64,000 bases of DNA from positions 806,001-870,000 of the forward strand of contig NZ_JAMOAO010000001.1 in assembly GCF_030555055.1 (NCBI RefSeq), written 5' to 3'. The notes beneath the pieces are model-generated. The model had not been told where the DNA came from. It saw only the letters and a list, made by a program, of their open reading frames with translations, and made no database searches. Shown piece after piece: positions 44,532 to 51,999 of this stretch. The stretch is from Nocardiopsis sp. YSL2. GTDB taxonomy: Bacteria > Actinomycetota > Actinomycetes > Streptosporangiales > Streptosporangiaceae. Both the position numbers and the translations under genes were made by a program. How positions within the stretch are numbered: the stretch's first letter is position 1; every line of letters begins with the position of its first letter.

Positions 44532-45347
44532 ATGCCGACGACTCCCCAGGACCCCTCCGAGCTCGACCGCCTCCTCGACACGGGCGAGCCCCACTCCGCC
44601 CGCGTCTACGACTACTGGCTGGGCGGGAAGGACCACTACCCCGCCGACCGCGCCATGGGCGAGCAGATCCTCTCCGTCCTGCCGATGATCGGCGAGATGG
44701 CCGTACAGAACCGGGCCTTCCTGCGCCGCACGGTCCACTACCTGGCCGCCGAACGCGGCATCCGCCAGTTCCTGGACGTGGGCACGGGGCTGCCGACCGC
44801 GAACAACACCCACGAGGTCGCCCAGGCGGCGGCGCCGGACTCCCGGATCGTCTACGTCGACAACGACCCTCTGGTGCTCACCCACGCCAGGGCTCTGCTG
44901 ACCAGCACACCCGAGGGCCGGACCGACTACGTCGACGCCGACCTGCGCGACCCGGACACCATCCTGCGCGAGGCGCGCCGGACCCTGGACTTCGACCGGC
45001 CGGTGGCCCTGATCCTGTTGGGGGTGCTCTTCCACATCCCCGACGACTCCGCCTACGGGATCGTCGCCCGGCTCATGGGCGCGCTGCCACGGGGCAGCCA
45101 CCTGGTGGTCACGCACGCCACGAACGCCGTGACGGGCGAGGCCATGGACGAGGCGGTCCGGCAGTGGAACGCGGCCTCCTCCGCCCCGATCTCGCTGCGC
45201 ACGCCCGAGCAGTTCGCGCGGTTCCTGGACGGGCTCGAACCCGTGGACCCGGGCGTGGTCTCCATCACCCTGTGGCGGCCCGACGAGGGCCGGATCGGCG
45301 CACCGCGCGCGATGGACGAGTACGGCGCCGTGGCCCACAAGCCCTGA
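44532..45347 (+). CDS. SAM-dependent methyltransferase, actinobacterial DUF574 family
   Basis: The 271-residue protein has SARVYDYWLGGKDHYPADRAMGEQIL at the start, the mark of the DUF574 group, and the SAM-binding FLDVGTGLPTANNTHEVAQ and VYVDNDPLVLTHARALL. The LLGVLFHIPDD segment follows. The natural substrate is unknown; many copies occur per Streptomyces-like genome. It is convergent with the LLM oxidoreductase gene; a strong hairpin lies between. Confidence 0.9.
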   Translation: MPTTPQDPSELDRLLDTGEPHSARVYDYWLGGKDHYPADRAMGEQILSVLPMIGEMAVQNRAFLRRTVHYLAAERGIRQFLDVGTGLPTANNTHEVAQAAAPDSRIVYVDNDPLVLTHARALLTSTPEGRTDYVDADLRDPDTILREARRTLDFDRPVALILLGVLFHIPDDSAYGIVARLMGALPRGSHLVVTHATNAVTGEAMDEAVRQWNAASSAPISLRTPEQFARFLDGLEPVDPGVVSITLWRPDEGRIGAPRAMDEYGAVAHKP

Positions 45348-45352
45348 CGCCC

Positions 45353-45387
45353 GGCGGCCCTGGCCCCGTCGCGGGGCCGGGGCCGCC
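45353..45387. terminator. Hairpin between convergent methyltransferase and LLM genes
   Basis: Arms 45353-45367 and 45373-45387 pair over 15 bases with one G-T wobble and a five-base loop. It lies six bases after the methyltransferase stop. Confidence 0.8.
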
Positions 45388-45457
45388 ACGACTCGACGGC
45401 ACATACCGGACGGTCGGGATGTTGGGTGCGCAACGATCCGGGGCCGCCCGGGACGGA

Positions 45458-46423
45458 TCAGCCCTTCGGTGCCAGCGCGCGCACGACGTCGGCGGGGTTC
45501 TGTCCGGGCCGCGGCAGCGGGGCGAGCACGGGCGTGGTCACCCCCGCCTCCGCGTAGGCGCGGATCCGCTCGCGGCAGTACTCGGCGGGGCCGTGAATGA
45601 TCAGGTCGTCGACCACCGAGTCCGGGATCGCCGCGACCGCGCCCTTGCGGTCGCCCTCGTCCCAGGCCTTCCACATCGGGGTCAGCTCGTCCCGGCCCAG
45701 CCACTCGTGGAAGGCCCGGTAGACGGGCACGTTCATGTAGGCCGAGATCGCCCACCGGCCGATCCCCCGGGCCGTCTCCGCGTCGGTGTCGGGCAGGGCG
45801 AAGATGCGCGCCACGATCTCCTTGTCCTCGCCGAACTCGCGGACGATGGGCGCGACCGTGCGCACGTCCTCGGAGGAGAGCCAGTTGATGATCGCGCCGT
45901 CCCCCTCGCGCCCGGCCAGGCGCAGCATGCCCGGGCGCAGCGCCGCCACGAACAGCGGCGGGGCCTGCTCGGGCACGGCCCCGAGGGTGAAGCCCTGCAC
46001 GGAGAAGGTGTCGTAGTCGGCCTTGACCTTGGCCCCGGTGAGCGCCTCGCGCAGGAAGCGCACCGTGTCGCGCGTGCGCTTGAAGGGTTCCTCGAAGGGG
46101 ATGGAGTTCCAGCGCTCGACGATGACGTTGGACGAGGTGCCCACACCCAGGCTGAAGCGGCCCGGGGCGGCGGCGGCCAGGGTGGCCGCGCACATCGCCA
46201 GGGTCGCGGGCCCCCGCGTGTAGACGGGGACGATCGCGGTGCCCAGGCGCAGGCTCGGCGCCCACACACTGGCCAGGGCGAGCGGGGTGAAGGCGTCGGT
46301 CCCGTTGGCCTCGGCCGACCAGGCGTCGGTGTAGCCGAGATCGGGAAGGCTCTCGATGAGCGGCCTCTGTTCGGAGAGCGGAACGCCGTCCAGCGGGATG
46401 GTGATACCCCAGCGCGTGGTCAT
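45458..46423 (-). CDS. LLM-class F420-dependent oxidoreductase
   Basis: The 321-residue enzyme has a luciferase-like TIM barrel: [85 protein letters not shown] and a later [28 protein letters not shown]. These match actinobacterial LLM proteins that use F420 (or FMN). The substrate is unknown. ATG 46423 has AGGAG six bases upstream. Confidence 0.92.
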   Translation of the reverse strand: MTTRWGITIPLDGVPLSEQRPLIESLPDLGYTDAWSAEANGTDAFTPLALASVWAPSLRLGTAIVPVYTRGPATLAMCAATLAAAAPGRFSLGVGTSSNVIVERWNSIPFEEPFKRTRDTVRFLREALTGAKVKADYDTFSVQGFTLGAVPEQAPPLFVAALRPGMLRLAGREGDGAIINWLSSEDVRTVAPIVREFGEDKEIVARIFALPDTDAETARGIGRWAISAYMNVPVYRAFHEWLGRDELTPMWKAWDEGDRKGAVAAIPDSVVDDLIIHGPAEYCRERIRAYAEAGVTTPVLAPLPRPGQNPADVVRALAPKG

Positions 46424-46611
46424 GTCGGCTCCTGTCGTCGGCCCGGATACCGAATCCGGTTCGTGTTCGCTGTCGGCACGACCGTACCGTCCCGGCCTCT
46501 CCGTGCCCACGGGTGCGTCCCGATCCGGGCCGTGCCTGCGAGACACACGGGGCCACAGCGGCATATGTTCGTAGGGCAGTGCACATCCGACACACGAAGG
46601 AGGGCCCTTCC

Positions 46612-47142
46612 GTGGCCACGCCACCCTCCCCCTACGACTTCCTGCCCGAGGTCGCGTCGTTCACCGTGACCAGCGACGACCTGACCGACGGCCAGGCCCT
46701 TCCCACCCCCCAGGTCAGCGGGATCATGGGCGCCGGCGGCCAGGACGTCTCCCCGCAGCTGTCCTGGTCGGGCTTCCCCGAGGGCACGCGCAGCTTCGCG
46801 GTCACCTGCTTCGACCCGGACGCCCCGACCGCCAGCGGGTTCTGGCACTGGGCGGTGGCCGACATCCCCGCGGACGTGACCTCGCTGCCGTCGGGCGCCG
46901 GCGACGGTTCCGGCCTGCCCGCGTCCGCCGTCACTCTGCGCAACGACGCCGGGGGCCACCGCTACGTCGGCGCCGCCCCGCCGCCCGGGCACGGCCCGCA
47001 CCGCTACATGTTCGCGGTGCACGCCGTCGACGTCCCCAGCCTGGGCATCGACGCCTCGGCGAGCCCGGCCTTCCTGGGCTTCAACCTGTTCCAGCACGCG
47101 CTGGGCCGCGCCGTCATCACCGGCCTGCACGAGCAGAAGTAG
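46612..47142 (+). CDS. YbhB/YbcL-family (PEBP, Raf-kinase-inhibitor-like) protein
   Basis: The 176-residue protein has the PEBP core: [42 protein letters not shown], the ligand-site DPDAP and GFWHW, then [13 protein letters not shown]. Bacterial members have no settled role. The start GTG 46612 has AAGGAGGG seven bases upstream. A terminator hairpin follows. Confidence 0.94.
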   Translation: MATPPSPYDFLPEVASFTVTSDDLTDGQALPTPQVSGIMGAGGQDVSPQLSWSGFPEGTRSFAVTCFDPDAPTASGFWHWAVADIPADVTSLPSGAGDGSGLPASAVTLRNDAGGHRYVGAAPPPGHGPHRYMFAVHAVDVPSLGIDASASPAFLGFNLFQHALGRAVITGLHEQK

Positions 47143-47149
47143 CCGTTCC

Positions 47150-47177
47150 GGCCCCTGGGGCGCCCGCCCCGGGGGCC
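47150..47177 (+). terminator. Hairpin after the PEBP gene
   Basis: Arms 47150-47162 and 47165-47177 pair over 13 bases with one wobble; the two-base loop means the apex opens by one pair. It follows the stop by seven bases. Confidence 0.65.
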
Positions 47178-47378
47178 GCCCCCTCCAGTCCTGCCCGCCC
47201 CGTCGGGTCGGCCATCCAGAGCGAGGCACGAGCGCAGGCCCGAACCCCACGCGTGGCACCACCATCCGGTTCACCGGGCAGCCGGAATCGGCCAAGACCC
47301 AGCGTGGCGGCGCATCGGCGTCTAGGCTCGGTCCATACGACCGAACCGGCCCGCTCCCCCGTCTGGAAGGGTTCACTG

Positions 47379-48476
47379 GTGTCACATCAGCCTGCGAGGA
47401 AACCGACCGTAGTGGTGACGACGGCGGGTTCGGCTCCTACCCCCGGCATCATCCTGCACCTGCGCGAGCAGGGATTCCGTGTCGTGGCCACGGACATCGA
47501 CCCCGCCGCCCCCGGCCTGTACCTCGCGGACCGCGGGTACCTCGTGCCCGCCGGTGACAGCGAGGCGTTCGCACCCCGGATGCGCGCCCTGTGCGCGAGC
47601 GAGGGCGCCGTCGCGATCGTCCCGCTGGTGGACGAGGAACTGGTGCCGGTGGGCGATCTGGCCCGGGACGGACTGAGCGTCATGCTCCCCCGGCCGGGCT
47701 TCGTCGCCTCCTGTCTGGACAAGTACGTCCTCATGCGCGAGCTGGACGCCGCGGGGATCGGGACCCCTCGGACCTGGCGGGCCACGGAGCCCCCACCGGC
47801 CGACCTCGTGGCCGAGGACACCGGCGGGTTCGTGGTCAAGCCGCGCAGCGGGCGCGGCAGCCGCGGCGTCCAGTTCGCCGCACACCTGGCGGACGTGCCC
47901 GCCGCGGTGGCAGCGAGCGGCTACCCCACCGACGAACTGATCGTCCAGGAACGCGTCACCGGACCGGAGTTCACGGTCTCGGTCGTCGTCTGGCGGGACG
48001 GCCGGGTCCAGACCGTGGTCCCCAAGGAGGTCCTGCTCAAGCAGGGCGTCACCAAGTACGCCGTGACCCGGCGCCATGCGGAGGTCGAGCACACCTGCCG
48101 CGCTGTGCAGTCGGCGCTGCGCGCCGACGGGCCCTTCAACGTGCAGCTGTGCCTGGACGCGGAGGGTCGTCCGCGCGTCTTCGAGATCAACCCGCGTTTC
48201 TCCTCCACCGCCGCACTGACCGTGGCGGCCGGAGTCGACGAGGTGGCCGGGCTGCTCCGGCAGGCGGTGGCCGACGGCCCCCGCCTCACCGACGCCTGGC
48301 GCGAGGGCGTGGCGATGGTGCGGCGGTGGGCCGACGAGTTCATCAGCGAGGAGGAGTTCACCTCCCACGGACTCACCCCCGCCCCGGCGGTACCGCTGGC
48401 CACGCGGGGCAAGGACCCCGGCGAGCCGGTCGGCTCCACGGATCCGGCGTCCGGTGTCGCGGTGCGTGTCCAATGA
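47379..48476 (+). CDS. ATP-grasp domain ligase (carbamoyl-phosphate-synthase large-chain-like)
   Basis: The 365-residue protein has an N-terminal Rossmann-like lobe (VVTTAGSAPTPGIILHLREQGFRVVATDIDPAAPGLYLADRGYLVP), and an ATP-grasp fold with SCLDKYVLMRELDAAGIGTPRTW, FVVKPRSGRGSRGVQ, LIVQERVTGPEFTVSVVVWRDG and the Mg-binding FEINPRFSSTAALTVAAG. It would form an amide or acyl-phosphate-derived bond on an unknown carboxylate. It overlaps the following phosphatase gene by four bases (ATGA). The GTG at 47379 has GGAAGGG seven bases upstream. The pair may make or recycle a nucleotide or peptide-like metabolite. Confidence 0.85.
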   Translation: MSHQPARKPTVVVTTAGSAPTPGIILHLREQGFRVVATDIDPAAPGLYLADRGYLVPAGDSEAFAPRMRALCASEGAVAIVPLVDEELVPVGDLARDGLSVMLPRPGFVASCLDKYVLMRELDAAGIGTPRTWRATEPPPADLVAEDTGGFVVKPRSGRGSRGVQFAAHLADVPAAVAASGYPTDELIVQERVTGPEFTVSVVVWRDGRVQTVVPKEVLLKQGVTKYAVTRRHAEVEHTCRAVQSALRADGPFNVQLCLDAEGRPRVFEINPRFSSTAALTVAAGVDEVAGLLRQAVADGPRLTDAWREGVAMVRRWADEFISEEEFTSHGLTPAPAVPLATRGKDPGEPVGSTDPASGVAVRVQ

Positions 48477-49261
48477 GCCGCGCGCACCCCCTGCGTGACG
48501 CGGTGGCCGAGGCGGTCATCGAGGTCGGCGGCCTGCTGCGCGAGTGGCGGCCCAGCGCCGGCGCGCGCAGCGGCGTCTGGGAGGGCAGCCAGTTCAAGGC
48601 ACGGGCGGACGCGATGGCCCACCGGGCACTGTCGGAGCGGTTGGCCGCGATCGACGGGCACATCCCCGTGATCAGCGAGGAGGACGCCGGGTCGTTGACG
48701 CGGGAGCGGCCCACGCGGTACTGGCTGATCGACCCCATCGACGGCACGGCCAGCTACGTGCACGGCTTCCCCGGCTACGTGACCCAGGCCGCACTGGTCA
48801 TCGGCGGGCGGCCGGAGGTGGCGGCGGTCTTCGCCCCGGAGAGCGGCACCCTGTACACGGCGGTGCGCGGACAGGGCGCGCGCAGGAACGGGATGGCGCT
48901 CCCGGTGTGCGAGGCGGCCCCGCCCGGGCGGGGCGTGCTCACCGACAACACGCCCGCGCCGGACGGGATCGCCCGGCGCGTGTACGAGCACTTCGGCTAC
49001 GGCGAGTACCTGGAGAGCGGGAGCATCTCCCTCAAGCTCTGCCTGATCGCCGAGGGCTCGGCGCACCTGTTCGTCAAGGACGTGCCCGTACGCGACTGGG
49101 ACGTGGCCGCCCCCGGGCTCGTCCTGGAGGAGGCGGGAGGCCGGCTCACCCGGTTGGACGGCACGGGATTCGGGTACCGGGACGGTTACGAGCACACGGG
49201 TCTGGTGGGCGCGGCCGACCCGGCGACCGGTCGGACGGTGGCCCGCTGGCTGGCAGGCTGA
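48473..49261 (+). CDS. Inositol-monophosphatase/CysQ-family phosphatase
   Basis: The 262-residue protein has the metal-binding motifs of the Li-sensitive phosphatase superfamily: ISEED (Glu69/70), WLIDPIDGTASYVHGFP (Asp87, Asp90) and the C-terminal RDWDVAAPGLVLEEAGG. Substrates in the family are inositol phosphate, fructose 1,6-bisphosphate, histidinol phosphate or 3'-phosphoadenosine phosphates; the sequence does not decide. It is translationally coupled to the ATP-grasp gene. Confidence 0.9.
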   Translation: MSRAHPLRDAVAEAVIEVGGLLREWRPSAGARSGVWEGSQFKARADAMAHRALSERLAAIDGHIPVISEEDAGSLTRERPTRYWLIDPIDGTASYVHGFPGYVTQAALVIGGRPEVAAVFAPESGTLYTAVRGQGARRNGMALPVCEAAPPGRGVLTDNTPAPDGIARRVYEHFGYGEYLESGSISLKLCLIAEGSAHLFVKDVPVRDWDVAAPGLVLEEAGGRLTRLDGTGFGYRDGYEHTGLVGAADPATGRTVARWLAG

Positions 49262-49350
49262 CCGCCGCGCGACGGGTTTCGCGTTCCCCTTCCGTGCGCG
49301 TGGTGTGAGGCGTAGCGTGTGGTCACCGACGCCGCCTTGGGGGTGGGGAC

Positions 49351-49827
49351 GTGAACGACGGACGTCTGCCGCTGCACCGCGTACGCGCCTCGGACGCCGA
49401 ACGCGAGGCGACCCTGGAGCACCTGGCCACGGCCTTCGTGGAGGGTCGGTTGAAGCACGACGAGTACGAGCTGCGGGTCGGCCTCGCCCTGCGATCGGTC
49501 TTCGTCGGCGATCTGGAGGTCCTGACCGACGACCTGCCGGCCCGTCCCGTGCGCACCCCCGTACCCGTCCCCGAGCCGTCCGCAGCGGCGGACGACCCCG
49601 GGCCGCGGTGGCAGGCGCCCGCGATCGCGGTGTCCTGGAGCGAGTGGACGGACGAGTGGCGCTGGTGGTCGGGGATCGCGGTGGTCCTGACCACCGTGTG
49701 GGGCGTGGTCAGCGTGATGAGCGGGGAGCTGGTGCCGTACTGGCCGCTGGTCCCCCTGGGCATCTGGGCGGCGGTCCTGCTGGCCTCGGCGATCTGGCCG
49801 AGCGAGGGCGAGCCCCCGCCCGGGTGA
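49351..49827 (+). CDS. DUF1707-domain membrane protein
   Basis: The 158-residue protein starts with a DUF1707 domain: RVRASDAEREATLEHLATAFVEGRLKHDEYELRVGLALRSVFVGDLEVLTDDLP. Two hydrophobic segments follow (about 108-125 and 132-150). DUF1707 occurs at the N-terminus of many actinobacterial membrane proteins and is of unknown role. The start is GTG 49351. It is monocistronic. Confidence 0.88.
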   Translation: MNDGRLPLHRVRASDAEREATLEHLATAFVEGRLKHDEYELRVGLALRSVFVGDLEVLTDDLPARPVRTPVPVPEPSAAADDPGPRWQAPAIAVSWSEWTDEWRWWSGIAVVLTTVWGVVSVMSGELVPYWPLVPLGIWAAVLLASAIWPSEGEPPPG

Positions 49828-49847
49828 GCGCTCCGGTCCGCGTGAGC

Positions 49848-49867
49848 GCGGCCACGCGCGTGGCCGC
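49848..49867. terminator. 20-bp palindrome between convergent genes
   Basis: GCGGCCACGC followed by GCGTGGCCGC is a perfect 20-bp palindrome in the 103-bp gap between the convergent DUF1707 and DUF3145 genes. It may act as a terminator; no T-run follows. Confidence 0.45.
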
Positions 49868-49930
49868 TCCCGACGAGGCCACCGCGGGCCGGGGTCGGCC
49901 CAGCGCCCGGAGGAGCGCCGCGGGCGTGGG

Positions 49931-50425
49931 TCAGCCCACGGCGTGCAGCCACCGCACGGGCGCGCCGTCACCCGCGTAGCGGAACGGTTCGAGCTCCTCG
50001 TCCCAGCGGCGCCCCGTGAGTCGGTGGATCTCCTCGGCCAGGTCGGTGCCGCCCGCGGCCGACTCCTCCATGGCGCGGCGCAGGCGTGCCTCGGGGACCA
50101 GGACCTCGCCGGCCGCACTGGTGACGGCGGTGAACATGCCCAGGGCCGGGGTGTAGCTGTAGCGCACACCGTCGAATCCGGGCGATCCCTCCTCGGTCAC
50201 CTCGAAGCGCAGGCGCTGCCACGAGTTCAGCGCCGAGGCCATCTCCCCGGAGGTTCCGGGCCTGCCCTGCCAGTTCAGTTCGGCACGGTGATGGCCCGGT
50301 GCCGCCGGCTGAGCGACCCAATCGAGTTTCACGGGTACTCCAACGACGCCCGCGACCGCCCACTCGACATGTGGGCACAGCGCCGCGGGCGCGGAGTGGA
50401 CGTACAAGACGCCACGTGCGGACAC
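49931..50425 (-). CDS. DUF3145 family protein
   Basis: The 164-residue protein matches the actinobacterial DUF3145 family throughout: RGVLYVHSAPAALCPHVEWAVAGVVGVPVKLDW, ALNSWQRLRFEVTEE and RRWDEELEPFRYAGDGAPVRWLHAVG. The function is unknown; the family is well conserved in Streptomyces relatives and mycobacteria. GTG 50425 has AGGAGG close upstream, and an inverted repeat lies in the leader. Confidence 0.93.
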   Translation of the reverse strand: MSARGVLYVHSAPAALCPHVEWAVAGVVGVPVKLDWVAQPAAPGHHRAELNWQGRPGTSGEMASALNSWQRLRFEVTEEGSPGFDGVRYSYTPALGMFTAVTSAAGEVLVPEARLRRAMEESAAGGTDLAEEIHRLTGRRWDEELEPFRYAGDGAPVRWLHAVG

Positions 50426-50434
50426 CGAACCTCC

Positions 50435-50473
50435 TGATACGAACGAGTGCGCTTCCCCGACGCCCTCGTATCA
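50435..50473. promoter_or_regulatory. Inverted repeat TGATACGA/TCGTATCA before the DUF3145 gene
   Basis: The arms at 50435-50442 and 50466-50473 pair perfectly across 23 bases. The left arm sits next to the SD of the leftward DUF3145 gene. A regulator-binding site or leader hairpin is possible. Confidence 0.4.
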
Positions 50474-50632
50474 CGAGAAGGTTGCATACCCGCCTGGATA
50501 CCTTTTGCCCCATTGTGCCCCAAGGACACCCCGGGAATCATCGTTCACGCTGGTATTTTGCAGCGTTCCCCCCGTAACCGGAACCCCCAGAGACTAGCGT
50601 GAGCCCCAGAACGGACAGGGAGTCCGATCATA

Positions 50633-51316
50633 GTGGGGGCGGGATTGCCAGACCAGTCACACGAGACCATCCACACGGTCATCCCCTCCCCAGAAACCGT
50701 ACTTCCTTCTCAAAACGGGCATCAATCGCCCGATCTCTTGCCGATTTCGGCCACAACCGGCCCGCATTCTGATGGCCCCGAACCCGGTGACGCCGAACTC
50801 GTCCGGCGCGCGTGCGCGGGTGACGCCCGCGCCTGGGAACTCATCGTCGACCGCCACCTACCGCTCGTGAACGCGATCGCGCGCTCCTACCGCCTCTCCG
50901 TCCCGGACCGGGAGGACGCGGTGCAGAACGTCTGGCTCACCCTCAACCAGCACCTGACGCGACTGCGCGCCCCGGACCGGCTCCGGGCCTGGCTGCGCCG
51001 GGTCACCAACGACGCCTGTGGCCGCCAGCGCCGCCACGCGCTGCGGCAGCGGACCGTCGACCCGCACCTGCTGGCCGACCTGGCGCCGGCGGACGGCCCG
51101 GACCCCGAGTCCGCCTACCTGGAACGCGAGAGGCACGAGGAACTCCACCGCGCGATCCGCCGACTCACCGACACCCGCGACCGGGTCGCCGTCCTGCACT
51201 ACCTGGACGAGACGCCCGCACCGGCCTGGGTCCACGGCGCCGGTCCGCGGGCCGCCGCCAACCACCGGCGCCGGATCATCCGCAGCCTCCGCCGCATCAT
51301 GAAGGGCACCGAGTGA
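50633..51316 (+). CDS. ECF-type sigma factor with atypical region 4
   Basis: The 227-residue protein has a standard sigma region 2: DAELVRRACAGDARAWELIVDRHLPLVNAIARSYRLSVPDREDAVQNVWLTLNQHLTRLRAPDRLRAWLRRVTNDACGRQRR. Region 4 keeps its length but is unusual: after RDRVAVLHYLDE the helix-turn-helix reads TPAPAWVHGAGPRAAANHRRRIIRSLRRIM, lacking the normal SxxEIAxxLGxxxGTVKSR pattern. The first 50 residues are a polar extension, so a later start is possible; GTG 50633 has AGGGAG ten bases upstream. It overlaps the next gene by four bases and leads a CHAT-protease cassette. No anti-sigma gene is seen. Confidence 0.88.
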   Translation: MGAGLPDQSHETIHTVIPSPETVLPSQNGHQSPDLLPISATTGPHSDGPEPGDAELVRRACAGDARAWELIVDRHLPLVNAIARSYRLSVPDREDAVQNVWLTLNQHLTRLRAPDRLRAWLRRVTNDACGRQRRHALRQRTVDPHLLADLAPADGPDPESAYLERERHEELHRAIRRLTDTRDRVAVLHYLDETPAPAWVHGAGPRAAANHRRRIIRSLRRIMKGTE

Positions 51317-51747
51317 AGGACCGCACCGACTCCCCGAGGGACACCGACGGCAGAGCCGCCGCCCTGGCGGCCTTCGACCGCCGCGACGACGGTGCCGACC
51401 TGGCCGGTCTCACCGAGCACGCTCCTGCCCGGGCCGCCGTGCCCCGCGCGGACGACGAGCCGGTCACGGCGTCCCTGCGCTTCGAACACGACGACCTCGG
51501 GCTGGCCGTGCGCGTCCTCGCGCCCGCGCGCGGCCCGGAGGGTGCGGCGGCCCGCAGCGTGCACGGCCAGCTGACCGGCCACGTGGACGAGGCCGACCTG
51601 CGGGTGCGGCGGCCCGGCCGCTCGTTCGGCGTGCGCGTGGGGCCCGACGGGCGCTTCGTGGTCACGGGCCTCGGCCGGGGCCCGCTCAGCCTGGAGGTGC
51701 GCCGACCGGGCCGCGCCCCGGTCATCACTGCGTGGTTCACGGTCTGA
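51313..51747 (+). CDS. Small beta-rich protein of the sigma/CHAT cassette
   Basis: The 144-residue protein has a polar N-terminus (RAAALAAFDRRDDGADLAGLTEHAPARAAVPRADDE) and a C-terminal 90-residue beta-rich domain: VTASLRFEHDDLGLAVRV, then GQLTGHVDEADLRVRRPGRSFGVRVGPDGRFVVTGLGRGPLSLEVRRPGRAPVITAWFTV. The GRFVVTGLGRGPLSLEV stretch resembles carboxypeptidase-regulatory-like or transthyretin-type folds. No signal peptide or membrane segment is seen. Function is unknown. Its start overlaps the sigma gene by four bases; it may be an adaptor or anti-sigma-like partner, or a CHAT substrate (inference). Confidence 0.75.
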   Translation: MKDRTDSPRDTDGRAAALAAFDRRDDGADLAGLTEHAPARAAVPRADDEPVTASLRFEHDDLGLAVRVLAPARGPEGAAARSVHGQLTGHVDEADLRVRRPGRSFGVRVGPDGRFVVTGLGRGPLSLEVRRPGRAPVITAWFTV

Positions 51748-51815
51748 TCCGTCCGAGTCACAGATGCGGCTGTGCCCATCGCGTATTCGGGTCCTCCCCG
51801 AACCCGGTCGCGCCC

Positions 51816-51832
51816 ACCCGGCTTTGCCGGGT
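51816..51832 (+). terminator. Short hairpin ACCCGGC-TTT-GCCGGGT
   Basis: The 7-bp perfect stem with a TTT loop and TT after it lies in the 252-bp gap between the small protein gene and the CHAT gene. It may cause partial termination, setting lower CHAT expression. Confidence 0.45.
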
Positions 51833-51999
51833 TTCGCCCCGCTTCGTGCCCACGGATCGGACCCGAATCCGTGCTCGACGCTGCCGCCGGCCCCGGTCAC
51901 TGCTGTTCACTGGGATCTGGCCGGTGGGAGCCGCTCCCAGGCGCGGAGCGCCCACCGGAGCCCGCCGAGGACCGACCCACCTCCGAAAGGCCGCCGGAC

